Assembly: GCA_002917075.1 (NCBI GenBank)
Contig: NTMA01000063.1
Span: forward strand, 62,001-126,000
DNA length: 64,000 nucleotides
From: Hawksworthiomyces lignivorus
Taxonomy: Eukaryota > Ascomycota > Sordariomycetes > Ophiostomatales > Ophiostomataceae
Direction of reading: 5' to 3'
Shown here in pieces: positions 1 to 9,486 of the stretch (position 1 is the first letter of the stretch; each line of letters opens with the position of its first letter). The translations under genes and the position numbers were made by a program. The notes beneath the pieces are model-generated. The model made no database searches and was not told where the DNA came from. It saw nothing but the letters and a program-made list of their open reading frames with translations.

Positions 1-3000
1 GCTGGACCAGCTGGCCAATGTTGGAGGCGTAGATGCGCTGGCGCGCGGCCTGGATCTGCTGCTGCATCACCTGCTGGTTCTGCTGCTGCTGGTGGTTTAT
101 CTGGCTCAGGCGCTGCTGCTGCTGCTGCTGCAGCTGCTGCAGCTGCGCCGGCGTCAGGTTCATGTTGTTCGCCGCCGCCATCAGGTTCTGCCCGGCCATC
201 ATGCGCTGCTGCAGCATCGCCTGCATGTTCTGCTGCTGCTGCTGAAGGGTTTGCTGCTGCTGCAGATTCTGCTGCTGCTGGAGGTTCTGCTGCTGCTGCT
301 GCTGCTGCTGGAGCTGCTGCTGCTGGAGCTGTTGCTGCTGGAGCTGTTGTTGTTGCTGCTGCTGCAGCTGGTGCTGCTGCTGCAGGAGGGCGGCCTGGCT
401 CTGCAGGTTCTGCATCTGCTGCTGCATCTGCAGTAGGGCCTGCGGGTTCTGCGCCGCGGCGCCGCGCATCTGCATCTGGAGCATCCGCTGCTGCGCGGCC
501 AGCTGCTGCATCTGCGCGGCCAGCTGCGGCATCTGCGCTGCCAGCTGCGGCATCTGCGGACTGTTGTGCAGCATGCCGTTCTGCATGGCCGCCTGCTGCA
601 TGCGTAGCTGCTGCATCTGCTGGATGCGCTGGTTCTGCGCCGCCGTGAGCTGCGCCGCCGTCGCCGCGTTGGCCATCTGTGGCGTGGCCATGCCCTGCTG
701 CAGCATGAGATGCTGCGTCTGCTGCGGCGTCAGCATGCCCGGCGTCGGGCTGGCCGTCGTGATGCGCGGCGTCTGCGCCAGCTGCTGCGGCCGGTTGATC
801 GGTGTGGCCGCTTGCTGGATGTTGGGCGTGGCGTTGGGCATGCGCGGCGTGTTGGACGGATGGCTCTGCTGGCTGCCGCGCGCCGACATGGTGACGGACA
901 TGGGCGCGGCCATGGGCGCGTGCGTTTGTGCCACCGACGGCGGCCGCGGGGGGCTGCCCGCCATGCTCGAGGTCGACGGCTGCATGGGCACGGTGCCCAC
1001 CATCGGCGACGACATGTTCTGCGGCGTGTTCTGCCGCCCGTTGGGCGACGAGGCAGCCGCCTGCTGCATGCGCAGCTGCTGCATCTGCGCCGCCTGCTGC
1101 GGCGTCATGCCGTTGGGAACGCCGTTCGGGAAGCTGTTGAGCATGCCGCCGTGGGCCTGGCCCATCTGCTGAGCAGCCTTCTGAGCGGCGGCGGCCGCAG
1201 CGGCTTGGTGGCCGGGGGTCTGCGGCTGGTTCTGCATGCTCTGGGCCTGTGCCTGGGCTCGCGCTTGTGCCTGGGCCTGTGCGGCCTGGTTGGCCTGCTG
1301 TGCTGCGGCAGCTTGCGCCTGTGCTTGCGCTTGCGCTTGCGCTTGGGCCTGGGCCTGGGCCTGCTGAGCTTGCTGGGCCTGCTGAGCTTGCTGAGCCTGC
1401 TGGGCCTGGGCTTGTGCTTGCGCCTGGGCTTGGGCCTGCGCTGCCTTTTGTTTGGCAGCTGCTGCTTGGGCTGCACGCTCTTGGCGCTCGCGGGCCATGC
1501 GCTCCTTGGCGGCCTGCTGCTGCTGCTGCAGTTGCTGCTGCTGTCGGGCCCGCTCTTCTTGCTGCTCGCGCAGCTGCTGCTCGCGGAGGGCGGCCTGCTG
1601 CTGGGCGAGCTGCTGCTGCTGCTCGGCCTTCTGCTGGGCCAGCTGGCGCTCGCGCTCGGCCTGCTTGACCTTTTCGAGCTCCTTGCGCTCCTTCTGCTCG
1701 CGCTTGATCTCTTCAATGAGCTTGAAGCGCTCGAAGCGCGGCTCAAAGGCCGCCGCGCCGACCTGGGCATCGCCGTCGGTGCCGGCGGCGGCACCCTGTC
1801 CGCTCGCACCGTTGGCGTTGAGCCGCTCGTCCAGGGCAAGCATGTACCGCTCCTGGTCGGCGGCGAGTGCTTCGTCTGCGGCCATTTCGGCGACGGTACG
1901 CTTGCGGGTCTTGGGCTGCGGCGGCGGATATGAGTGGTCGGGATGGGCCTGCTCTTCCAGTTTGCGGCGCATGTCGGCGGCGTCCTTGGCAGGCTCCAGA
2001 TCGAGCTCTGCGCAGGTGGAGAGGAGGACACCGGACTCAAACTCGGGGATGTTGGCGCTGTCGAGCTGCATGCGCTCGCGCTTCTGCTTCTTCGCTGCAG
2101 GACCAGTCGCCATCGGGGTCGGGGGCGGTATGTATGTCATGCCGTTGGCATCTTGCCGGTTGTTGTCCAGGGCATCACGCGGTGTGACGGACCGGAGAGC
2201 CATGTCGGCGTGGAGAGTCTGGGACGTTGGCTGAAGGACAACAGTGTAGATGCGGGGCTTGGGAGGTGCCTTGCTCTTCTGGCCCTCGGGTAGGCCGCTC
2301 GGAGCAGACGCATTTTCTTTGTTGTCCGAGGTTGGCTCTTCGGATGCCTTGTTATTGGCCTTCTTATCCGCTGAGCCAGCCGACTTGCTCTCGTCTGTGG
2401 CGATGCTCTCCTTTGGATAGGGGGCAAACGCAGAGGGAGTGATGTAGGGATTGTAGTTGTGGATAGAGGAGGGTGCAGTGTTGTTATTTGAGGAGGCGGG
2501 GCGGACAGTGTCTTTGGACTGCGTGACGGACTTGTGATCGTACACCTGCACGATCAAGCAGCCATCATAGAAGGGGACACCCGCTTGGGTGAAGAAGTCG
2601 ACGAGATCATGGGGAACAGTTCGGGCCTTGAGATGCTCAAGGAAGATGCGCATGGGAGATTTGTACGGGAAGATGCCGTCCTGCTGGTCGAAGCGGAAGT
2701 GGGTGGCATGCATGTGGACCACCAGCGATGGCGGCTTCCCGGCAAATTTCTTGAGGATGTGTCGGTCGGTGACAACTAGAGAGCAGTTAGCAGCGCTGCA
2801 CACGGCAGGAGATGAGGAAATGCGAGCGGGGCATCGGCAGCCTCACTGTATGGGCGGCGCTCAACAATGAATGATGAGGAAGAATCGCCAGAATGGCCGT
2901 TGGGCTGGAGTCCGGCATTTGACTTGGTGCGGCCGGGACCGGCACCATTGGTCTGCACAGACGCCGTGTCGCGGCGTTGTGGCCGGTTTGGCGGGCGCAC

Positions 3001-3213
3001 AGGCGTGATCGTCATTCCATTCGGGGCGGATGTTGCTGATGCGGAAGTCGCTGACTTGTTTACGACTGGCGGCTTCTTGGACGATAGTGAGGGAGATGGA
3101 GATGACCTGACGGAGCTGGCGCCATTTGACTGGACGCCAGCGGGTACCGGCCGTTTTACCTTTGTCATCGGTATGGTCGGGGGAGGGACGGCGGTTACTG
3201 AGATAGGAGCCAT
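1..3213 (-). CDS. spt20: SAGA complex subunit Spt20 (C-terminus beyond left edge)
   Basis: Two exons on the minus strand: 3213-2847 and 2775-1, with a 71-bp intron (2846-2776; donor GTGAGG, acceptor CTCTAG, branch CTAAC). The junction codon joins as ATT and reads RRPYIVTDRHILKKFAGKPP. At about residues 125-195 is the Spt20 domain, with landmarks SLVVHMHATHFRFDQQDG, FPYKSPMRIFLEHLKA and GVPFYDGCLIVQVYDHK. Spt20 is known to hold the SAGA histone acetyltransferase complex together in the nucleus and to support transcription of inducible genes. After a basic segment (AAKKQKRERMQ) and a charged E/K/R/Q coiled-coil-like part (1530-1750), the rest is Gln, Gln-Ala and Met-rich low complexity reaching the window edge. 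At least 1047 residues are present and no stop is seen. Start chosen as the first ATG (3213) in frame with exon 1. Identification is strong; the internal reading was done by hand. Confidence 0.93.
82..400 (-). repeat. CAG-type trinucleotide repeat encoding poly-Gln in Spt20
   Basis: Runs of CTG on the plus strand (CAG in the coding sense) are interrupted by occasional Leu and Met codons. They encode Gln blocks of up to about eight residues in the Spt20 C-terminal region. Such tracts commonly vary in length between strains. Confidence 0.85.
1237..1445 (-). repeat. Gln-Ala dipeptide repeat region in Spt20
   Basis: A degenerate 6-bp repeat (GCNCAR in the coding sense) encodes alternating Ala-Gln, including a QAQQAQQAQQ portion. 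It lies between the coiled-coil-like segment and the Met/Gln-rich tail of Spt20. Confidence 0.8.
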
Positions 3214-4533
3214 CTTTGCACCTGTCTCTTCATATGCCGTCCTAAGTAATTATCTTGGGGATTGGATCTGTTCTTGTCGATGCTCTTTGTGCCTTCGTCG
3301 ACTCTTTTGCGGCACCTGCGTAAGCAACGCCAGATGAGGCTCAACTCAACAACAGCCCCCACTCAGAGATCCTCCAAATATTAAAACACGACGCGGCACA
3401 GAAACTGGGAAATCATCTGTTCAAAGTTCTGAAAGAAGTCGAACTGGCTCCGGCACGATGTTTCTGATGTGATTATTGATGTTGATGATGAAAATACTGA
3501 TTCTTTGGTGGAATATAAACGAGCGGCAGATCGAGTATCGGCAAACGCGGAGGGAAATCTCTGGCGACCGAGACGACGTGGCCAGCAGACGATATGAACG
3601 GCTGCGACAATTGATTCAAAAGAATGAAGACAGGTAATGATGAGGATGTCGTTAATGATGATGATATCCGGTTTCGATGGGAGAAAAAAGAGATGATGGT
3701 CGATGTAGGGATGTTTCGGATATTCGACTCTCGGCCAAACGGGGGGAGGGAGTCAAAAAGGGCGGCAAAAAAGCCAGCCCGGGTGAAAGTCGAGACGCAC
3801 GCGATCCAGACAGTCGAAAAAAAGAACACCTGCGCAAAGAAAGAAGCGAGGACCTGGGGGGGGATGAGATGCGATGAAGGTCTAGAGGTAGCCCTGGGCG
3901 CGTCGTCGTCGCAGAGATCGTGTGGGGTTGAGGCCAAGGCGATAGTACAGTGAGCACGTTTCCAGCCGCGACGCCCGATTTGGGAATTTGTGTGGTGAAT
4001 GCACCGCCTCAATGTGGCTTGCGAAGGAAGTAAGTCACGTGCAAAAACGTGAAAGTTGACAGCGTACGGAGTACAGTAGAATACAGTGCATATATAATAT
4101 AAATACAGTGCGAATACGGTAGCATGCAAGCGACAAACGATGGCGGACAACGATAGAGAGAGAAACAGAGACAGACGGATAGATAGAAAGACAGTCTAAT
4201 AGAAAGACATACAGTATATCGAGGAGAATAGCATAATTGGGAACGTGTTTGTGTAAATATGTGTAGATCTCTGACTTTGTGTTGCATACACCAGCTATAG
4301 AAACTACATAAGCTACTCTGTAAGAGAGAAATAAAGGAATTCGTCAAATGCTTCGTAAAATAGACGGAGAGAAGGACATGAGAAGAAGGCAAGGAAGCAA
4401 AAAAAAAAAAAAAAATTTGGCATAACGGAAAATCACACGAGCCAACCAGATCCTTTTTCCCTGTCCTCTTAGGCGTGCCCGAGAGGACGCCCGTGGCGTT
4501 CCAGATCCGCCTCGCCTTTTTTCACCTCTTCTC
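3214..4533. promoter_or_regulatory. Intergenic: spt20 promoter/5' leader and downstream flank of the Pex22-like gene
   Basis: This 1.3-kb stretch separates two minus-strand genes. The part next to spt20 (3214-4000) is pyrimidine-rich in the minus sense, as in fungal promoters and leaders. It carries an incidental 225-codon open frame (3473-4150, minus) with no recognisable domain. The 4080-4250 part is AT-rich with TATATAATATAAAT at about 4090. A run of 16 A (about 4400-4415) lies just past the upstream gene's stop. Confidence 0.5.
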
Positions 4534-6052
4534 TCAGTCCTTGCCCTGCACGCGCCGGATCCAGTCGTCGTGCACGCGCAGGCCGTCGACGACGACGACG
4601 CCGCGGCCGCGGCCGACGCGGTCGTCGCGCTGCCACCACTTTTTGGCGGCGGCGGCGGAAGCGCCCTCTGCGCTGGCGGGCTTCTCGGCCTCGGACTCGC
4701 TGTCGGCGAGGCCGCCGTAGCCGCTCTCGGCGCCGACGACGACGACGACGTCGTTGCGCATCCAGTTCTGCAGCTGGTTGACGACGGCGCCGTTCTCGCC
4801 GGTCAGCGACTCCTGCAGGTAGACGACGTCGGGCTCAAGCAGGTGTAGGATGTGGGCGTGGCCGTTGGCCGACGTGAAGGGGATGATCTCCGTCTCCTTC
4901 TCGACCAGGGCCAGCGCCTGCGCGCGGAGCGCGCCGTAGTACGTGGTGGCGCCGCCGCTGCCGCCGTCCTTGTCGGTGGCCACCTGCTTGGGCGACTGCG
5001 CGGCGTCCGCCGCGATGTTGGAGAAGGATGAGCTCAGCGAGTTGGGCTGCGGCAGGCTGCCGGTCGTCGCCTCCAGCGACGAGCTCGTCGTGGCGTCCTT
5101 GAGGTTCGGCGCGTAGATCAGCACGAAGATGCGCGCCCTGGCAAAGTCGTTGTGCCGGGGGATGTAGGAGAGGATGGACTGTTTTTTTTTGGAAGAGTAG
5201 CAAGAGGTCAGCACAAAACTCAGAAAAGAAAAAAAGGAGCGGCAGGAGATGATGAGCCAGGGCTCTACGTACGGCGTGCTCGTGGAAGCCTTCTTCGTCG
5301 ACGCCGTCCACGCCGTCGGCCGCCGACACGACGATGGCCACGGTCTTCCGCTTCCGGCTCGAAGCGTCCTTGGACGAGGTGGAAGGCCCGCCAGCAGCAA
5401 CAGAAGCAGCGCCAGCAGCAGCAGCAGCAGCAGCAGTAGCGCCGGCGGCCGCCGCCGCGGTCGTGTTGCCGGAGCGGCGGTCCTTGCGCGCGTCCGCCTC
5501 CTCAGACCACGTCTCGTGGTCTGCGTAGGCGTCCTTGTCGCCCTCGCGGATCGACGCCAGCGCGCCGCCCACCGCCGCCGACGCCGCCGAGATGCCCGCT
5601 GACACCGCCTTGCTGGCGCTGCCCACCCACTGCTGCGCCGGGCTGGCCGCGCCGCCCAGCGCCCCGGACATGCGCGTGCCCCAGCCGCTGCCGGCCGCCG
5701 ACGCCGTCTCCGTCATGTTGATCGCGTTGCCGACCGTGCTGCCGGCCGCGCCAGCCGCGCCCGGCCGCGCCTCGGACGCGCCGTACGGCGGGTTGTCGCC
5801 GTAGTCGCCGTGCTCATAGTCCAGGTCCGTGTACGGCCGCTGCGGCGGCCGTCCCGTGCTGTACACGCCGCCGCCGTCCTCGCCCTCGTGCTCCTCCTCG
5901 CCGTACTCGTCGTCGCGGTTGCGCTGGCTCCAGGCCCAGGCAGCCACGCCGGCAGTCGCAATCGTCAGCGTCAGCACCAGCGGAACCCAGTGCGAGAAGA
6001 CTCCGCGACGCCGATTTGACGAGGACGACCCGCGGTCGTACGGCGCCGACAT
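4534..6052 (-). CDS. Pex22-like membrane-anchored peroxin (candidate)
   Basis: Two exons: 6052-5273 and 5178-4534, with a 94-bp intron (donor GTACGT, acceptor AAACAG, phase 0). The product is 474 residues. A short Arg/Ser-rich N-terminus is followed by one membrane segment at about residues 20-41 (WVPLVLTLTIATAGVAAWAW). Next come a long Ala/Gly/Ser-rich linker, a basic SRKRK motif, and a C-terminal Rossmann-like part starting KTVAIVVSAADG and continuing across the junction as HEHASILSYIPRHNDFARARIF. This layout fits the filamentous-fungal Pex22-like family, whose members anchor the peroxisomal ubiquitin-conjugating enzyme Pex4 for Pex5 receptor recycling. The assignment comes from architecture and remembered family features, not a search. 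Start at 6052 puts the anchor near the N-terminus; an upstream in-frame ATG at 6193 would add 47 residues. Confidence 0.72.
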
Positions 6053-7165
6053 TGCAGAAGAAGAAGGGGGGGGGTTGCGATTCCTAAATAAACGAAAGGT
6101 GGAACGGAAAATGTCCGAAATGGGTTTCCTCACATTTGCCCAGCGGGCGGAAGCAGGAATGAAGGTGGGGGAGGTGGCTAAAACCGAATTCAATAGCGAG
6201 GAATGTCAAAATGTTAAATAGAGTCCGGCGGCAGAAGCTGTTTCGGGAGGTTTAGAAACAGGATGAGGTCGACGTAGGTGCCGAAGGCGTCAACGAAGAC
6301 AACAGAATATGCGCAAGTCAAAACAACCACCAGCGGTATCAATGACATGGCCTTGCGACTACGACAAATGACAGAAGCACAAAAAAGAAAGCAAAAGATC
6401 ACCAGCTGTAGCAGCCAGAGAGAATTCGGCTGTCAGGTTATTATCTGGGTGGCTGGTAATGCGACCTATTTTTCTATATCCCCCCCCTAATTACAGAGAA
6501 CCAGCAGGTCGTTTGTTGATGCCCGCTGACCGAGGGAAGCCAGCTGCCAGTTGCAGCCACCAAGAGCATCCACCAGGCGCCACCATTACAGTGTCATTCC
6601 CACCCCCCAGCCTTCTTTTCGCCTTTCTGCTCATTTCTCCCCATGAAAGGCCGAGGCAAAATCACGCGCTAATTGGTTGGCCAGACAAAGGCTGATCGAA
6701 GGCACTGGCGTAACTTTTCACGTGATTTTTTGTTTCTTTCTTAGTCTTTTTTTTTGTTTGGTCGCGTTGTGATTGCTTATGTCATCCATGCACAATTTGG
6801 CAACTACCACTTGTTAGTGGGGCAGGAACATACTGATGCAGACAGGTTCAATGAGTCAAAAGCCTTTTCGGTGGTAACGCATTGTATATTGGACCGTGAG
6901 ACCGTGAAATGCACGACGATATTTGAGCACCAAAGGGCATTTGACGAGCTGCCTGGCTGGTACCTGGCTGCAGCTATTTTCCAAAAAGAATAATCTATCA
7001 TCAGGAGCATGGACAAGGATTTATGAGAAGCATCTTGCATACACTGGTTGTCTAGGCCCTACACGCCTTTTTTTTTTTCTTTTTTTCGACCCATTTCTTC
7101 ATTTTTATATTCACCTCTCTTCACTCTGCGACGGCTTCCCACACAGCCTCGATCACCATATTACC
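6053..7165. promoter_or_regulatory. Divergent promoter between Pex22-like gene and eIF2B gamma gene
   Basis: A 1.1-kb intergenic region serves two genes transcribed away from each other. It contains an inverted CCAAT box (ATTGG at 6672-6676) and a T-rich run with CT-rich stretches (7060-7135) directly before the eIF2B gamma ATG, typical of fungal core promoters and leaders. No gene is recognised in it. Confidence 0.5.
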
Positions 7166-9276
7166 ATGCCTCATGCGGTAGCAAAAGGCATAGGCCTGCA
7201 GGCCTTGATCCTATGTGGTCCGGGCTCGTCATTCCCTACGTTTACGGCCAATCCGGACGAGAACCCAAAAGCTCTACTGCCAATAGCAAACAGGCCTATG
7301 GTCTGGTACCCCCTCGACTTCTGCAACCGGGCAGGAATTTCAGGTAGGTGTGCTTTTTGTCCCTAGCTGCTCTGGCCTGTACATATCACTGACAGTCATG
7401 CAGAAATCACGCTGATCTGCCCGCCTTCGGCGGCTGAGACGATCAAGGCGGCTCTGAAGACCAACCCGTTCCTCACTAGCCTGCCGGCGCCGGCGGTGCT
7501 GGCGCCCAAGGACCTGGACCAGACCACGGGCACAGCTGCCATCCTGCGGCTGCCCGAGGTGCGTGACCTCGTCACGGCCGACTTTGTCGTCCTGCCGTGC
7601 GACCTGGTCTGCGAGCTCGGCGGCGAGAAGCTGCTGCAGGCGTGGATGGCCAAGGCTGCCTCGCTGGCCGACCTGCTGGGCGAGAGCGACCTCGGCCACG
7701 GCCATCTGAGCGGCGGCGGCGCTGCTCCCGCAGGCAATGGCGCGGCCGGAGAGCGCGACGCCCACGTCTCTGCTGCGCACAGCGGCGGCCTGGGCGTGTG
7801 GTACGACACGCGCACGGGGATCCCCGCCGTAAAGGGCGAGGAGACGGACTTTGTAGCGACGGTGCCGCTGCCCGGCCAGCCGTCGGCCACCAAGAGTGCG
7901 CTGTCGGCCTCGCTGCTGCCGCACCTGGAGCGCGTGGTGACGGCCATGCCGACGGACTCGCTCAACGACCTGACCGAGGAGAAGGAGGGCTACCCGGTGC
8001 GTCACGGCCTGCTGCGCCAGCACCGCCGCGTGCGCATGCGCACCACGCACCGCGACGCCCACATCTACGTCTTCCCTCAGTGGGTCATGGACTTTGTTCA
8101 GGCCAACGAGCACATGGACAGCATCGGCGAGGACGTCGTCGGCTGGTGGGCCAAGGCCGGCTGGCAGCCCGGCCTACCCGCCAAGCTCGGCGTCGACAAG
8201 GTCCTGCAGCGCTACGGCGCCGTATGGAGCGACCAGGCAGCCGACAGCCAGCGCAGCGCCGGCGACGCCAGCGACGAGCCGGCGGCGGGGGCGGCGGCGG
8301 CTGCCGCGGGTCGCACCGCGGGCAGCACTGCTGGGCAGTCCGCAGCCGGCACCTCCTCTACTGCAGCTGCTGCTGCAGCTGCTGCTGCCGCTGCAGCAGA
8401 CGGCCAGGCCGCGGCTGCGGACCACGAGCAACCGATGCCCTCCATCCTCGCCTACGTGCATCCGTCCGCGCCCGCCGCGCCGCTGATCCGTCGCGTCGAC
8501 ACCTCGCAGCTCCTGCTGGCCGTCTCCCTGCAGCTGGCCAAGCTGCCGTCCCTGGAGGAGGCCGCCGTCGCCGCCGCTACGGCTGCCGCCACCGGCGGCG
8601 CTCCTCCGCTGCCCGTCTCGCCGTTCGCCCACGCCAAAAAGGTCGCCTACCCGGAGGGCGTCAAGCCGCGCACCACCGTCACCCGCCAGGACAGCCTGGT
8701 GGCCGACAACGTCACCGTCGAGGAGAAGGTCTCCATCAAGGAGTGCGTCGTCGGCGCCAACTGCCAGATTGGGGAGGGCGCTAAGCTGCATCAGTGCCTG
8801 CTCATGGAGGGCGTCGTCGTCGGCAAGGGCTGCCGCCTGACCCGCTGCATCCTCGGCCGACGGAGCGAGATCGGCGCCCAGTCCGTCCTAACCGACTGCG
8901 AGGTCCAGGAGAACCTTCTCGTCGAACCCAAGAGTAAGCAGCATCACCTCTACGCAATCATGCCACATTTTTGCCCCCATCTCTCCCTTTTCTGTCTCTC
9001 TTTCATCCCCTGCTTTGCCCGACCTCCTTGTTCTTGCAGGATCCCATGCTGTCACCTTCTTGTTTGAGGCATCGCGATGCGCGAAGCTGGACGCCGGTGA
9101 TGCAGAGCGGGTATGATTTACACACTCTCTTGCTGCAGCTAGCTAACTAATTCTCACCAGCTGAGGAGAAAGACAACAACTTCATGAGCTCGGAAGGCCT
9201 GGAAGCTACGGCCGAAGAAATGGATGCTGCAATGCAGGAAGCAGGTGACGACGACATCGCCGTTGGTGGCGTGTAA
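7166..9276 (+). CDS. gcd1: Translation initiation factor eIF2B subunit gamma
   Basis: Three exons: 7166-7343, 7404-8933 and 9161-9276, giving 607 residues. Intron 1 is 60 bp (GTAGGT..GCAG); intron 2 is 227 bp (GTAAGC..CACCAG) and joins as PKTEEKDNNFMSSEGLEA. The N-terminal half is a nucleotidyltransferase-like domain (LQALILCGPGSSF, NPKALLPIANRPMVWYPL). The middle carries family landmarks DAHIYVFPQWVMDFV and EDVVGWWAKAGWQ. The C-terminal part (about residues 465-569) is a left-handed beta-helix of hexapeptide repeats (VADNVTVEEKVSIKECVVG). eIF2B is the guanine nucleotide exchange factor for eIF2 and is controlled by eIF2alpha phosphorylation; gamma and epsilon form its catalytic subcomplex in the cytosol. 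An Ala-rich insert lies at about residues 345-405. A possible alternative exon sits in intron 2. Confidence 0.95.
8934..9160 (+). other. Long last intron of eIF2B gamma gene with a cryptic 71-nt exon
   Basis: Removing all of 8934-9160 gives the C-terminus ending DDDIAVGGV. Inside are a second acceptor (TTCTTGCAG, ending 9039) and a second donor (GTATGA at 9111), defining an in-frame-readable segment 9040-9110. Since 71 is not a multiple of three, including it shifts exon 3 and ends the protein at LRRKTTTS. Confidence 0.55.
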
Positions 9277-9480
9277 GGTGACTATCAGCAGGAAAGGAGC
9301 GCATGTCGCTTCCGCCCACATCCAAATGTGGTCAAGATCCCAAGAAATTGACTGATCGCCTGCTTCTTGGCCTGGACAAGAAGAGGCATTTTTACGTCTG
9401 GCTCGCAAATCTCTGCAACGCTGCGATGCGACTGCGAGTGGGCCATCCGCAGGGCTGATCCTCCAGGCACGATCATACCA

Positions 9481-9486
9481 AATAAA
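9481..9486 (+). terminator. AATAAA poly(A) signal candidate, eIF2B gamma gene
   Basis: A canonical AATAAA lies about 205 bases past the stop codon, within an A-rich stretch. Confidence 0.4.

Noticed and set aside
1105..2040. Long Arg/Ser/Pro-rich frame antisense-shifted within spt20
   Set aside because: It is a shadow of the Gln-rich Spt20 frame caused by GC-rich repeats.
3473..4150. 225-codon minus-strand frame upstream of spt20
   Set aside because: It lies in the pyrimidine-rich promoter/leader of spt20 and its Ser/Phe/Leu-rich translation is what CT-rich DNA gives. No family features.
6278..6490. 70-codon frame between the Pex22-like and eIF2B gamma genes
   Set aside because: Short, no motif, lies in a shared promoter.
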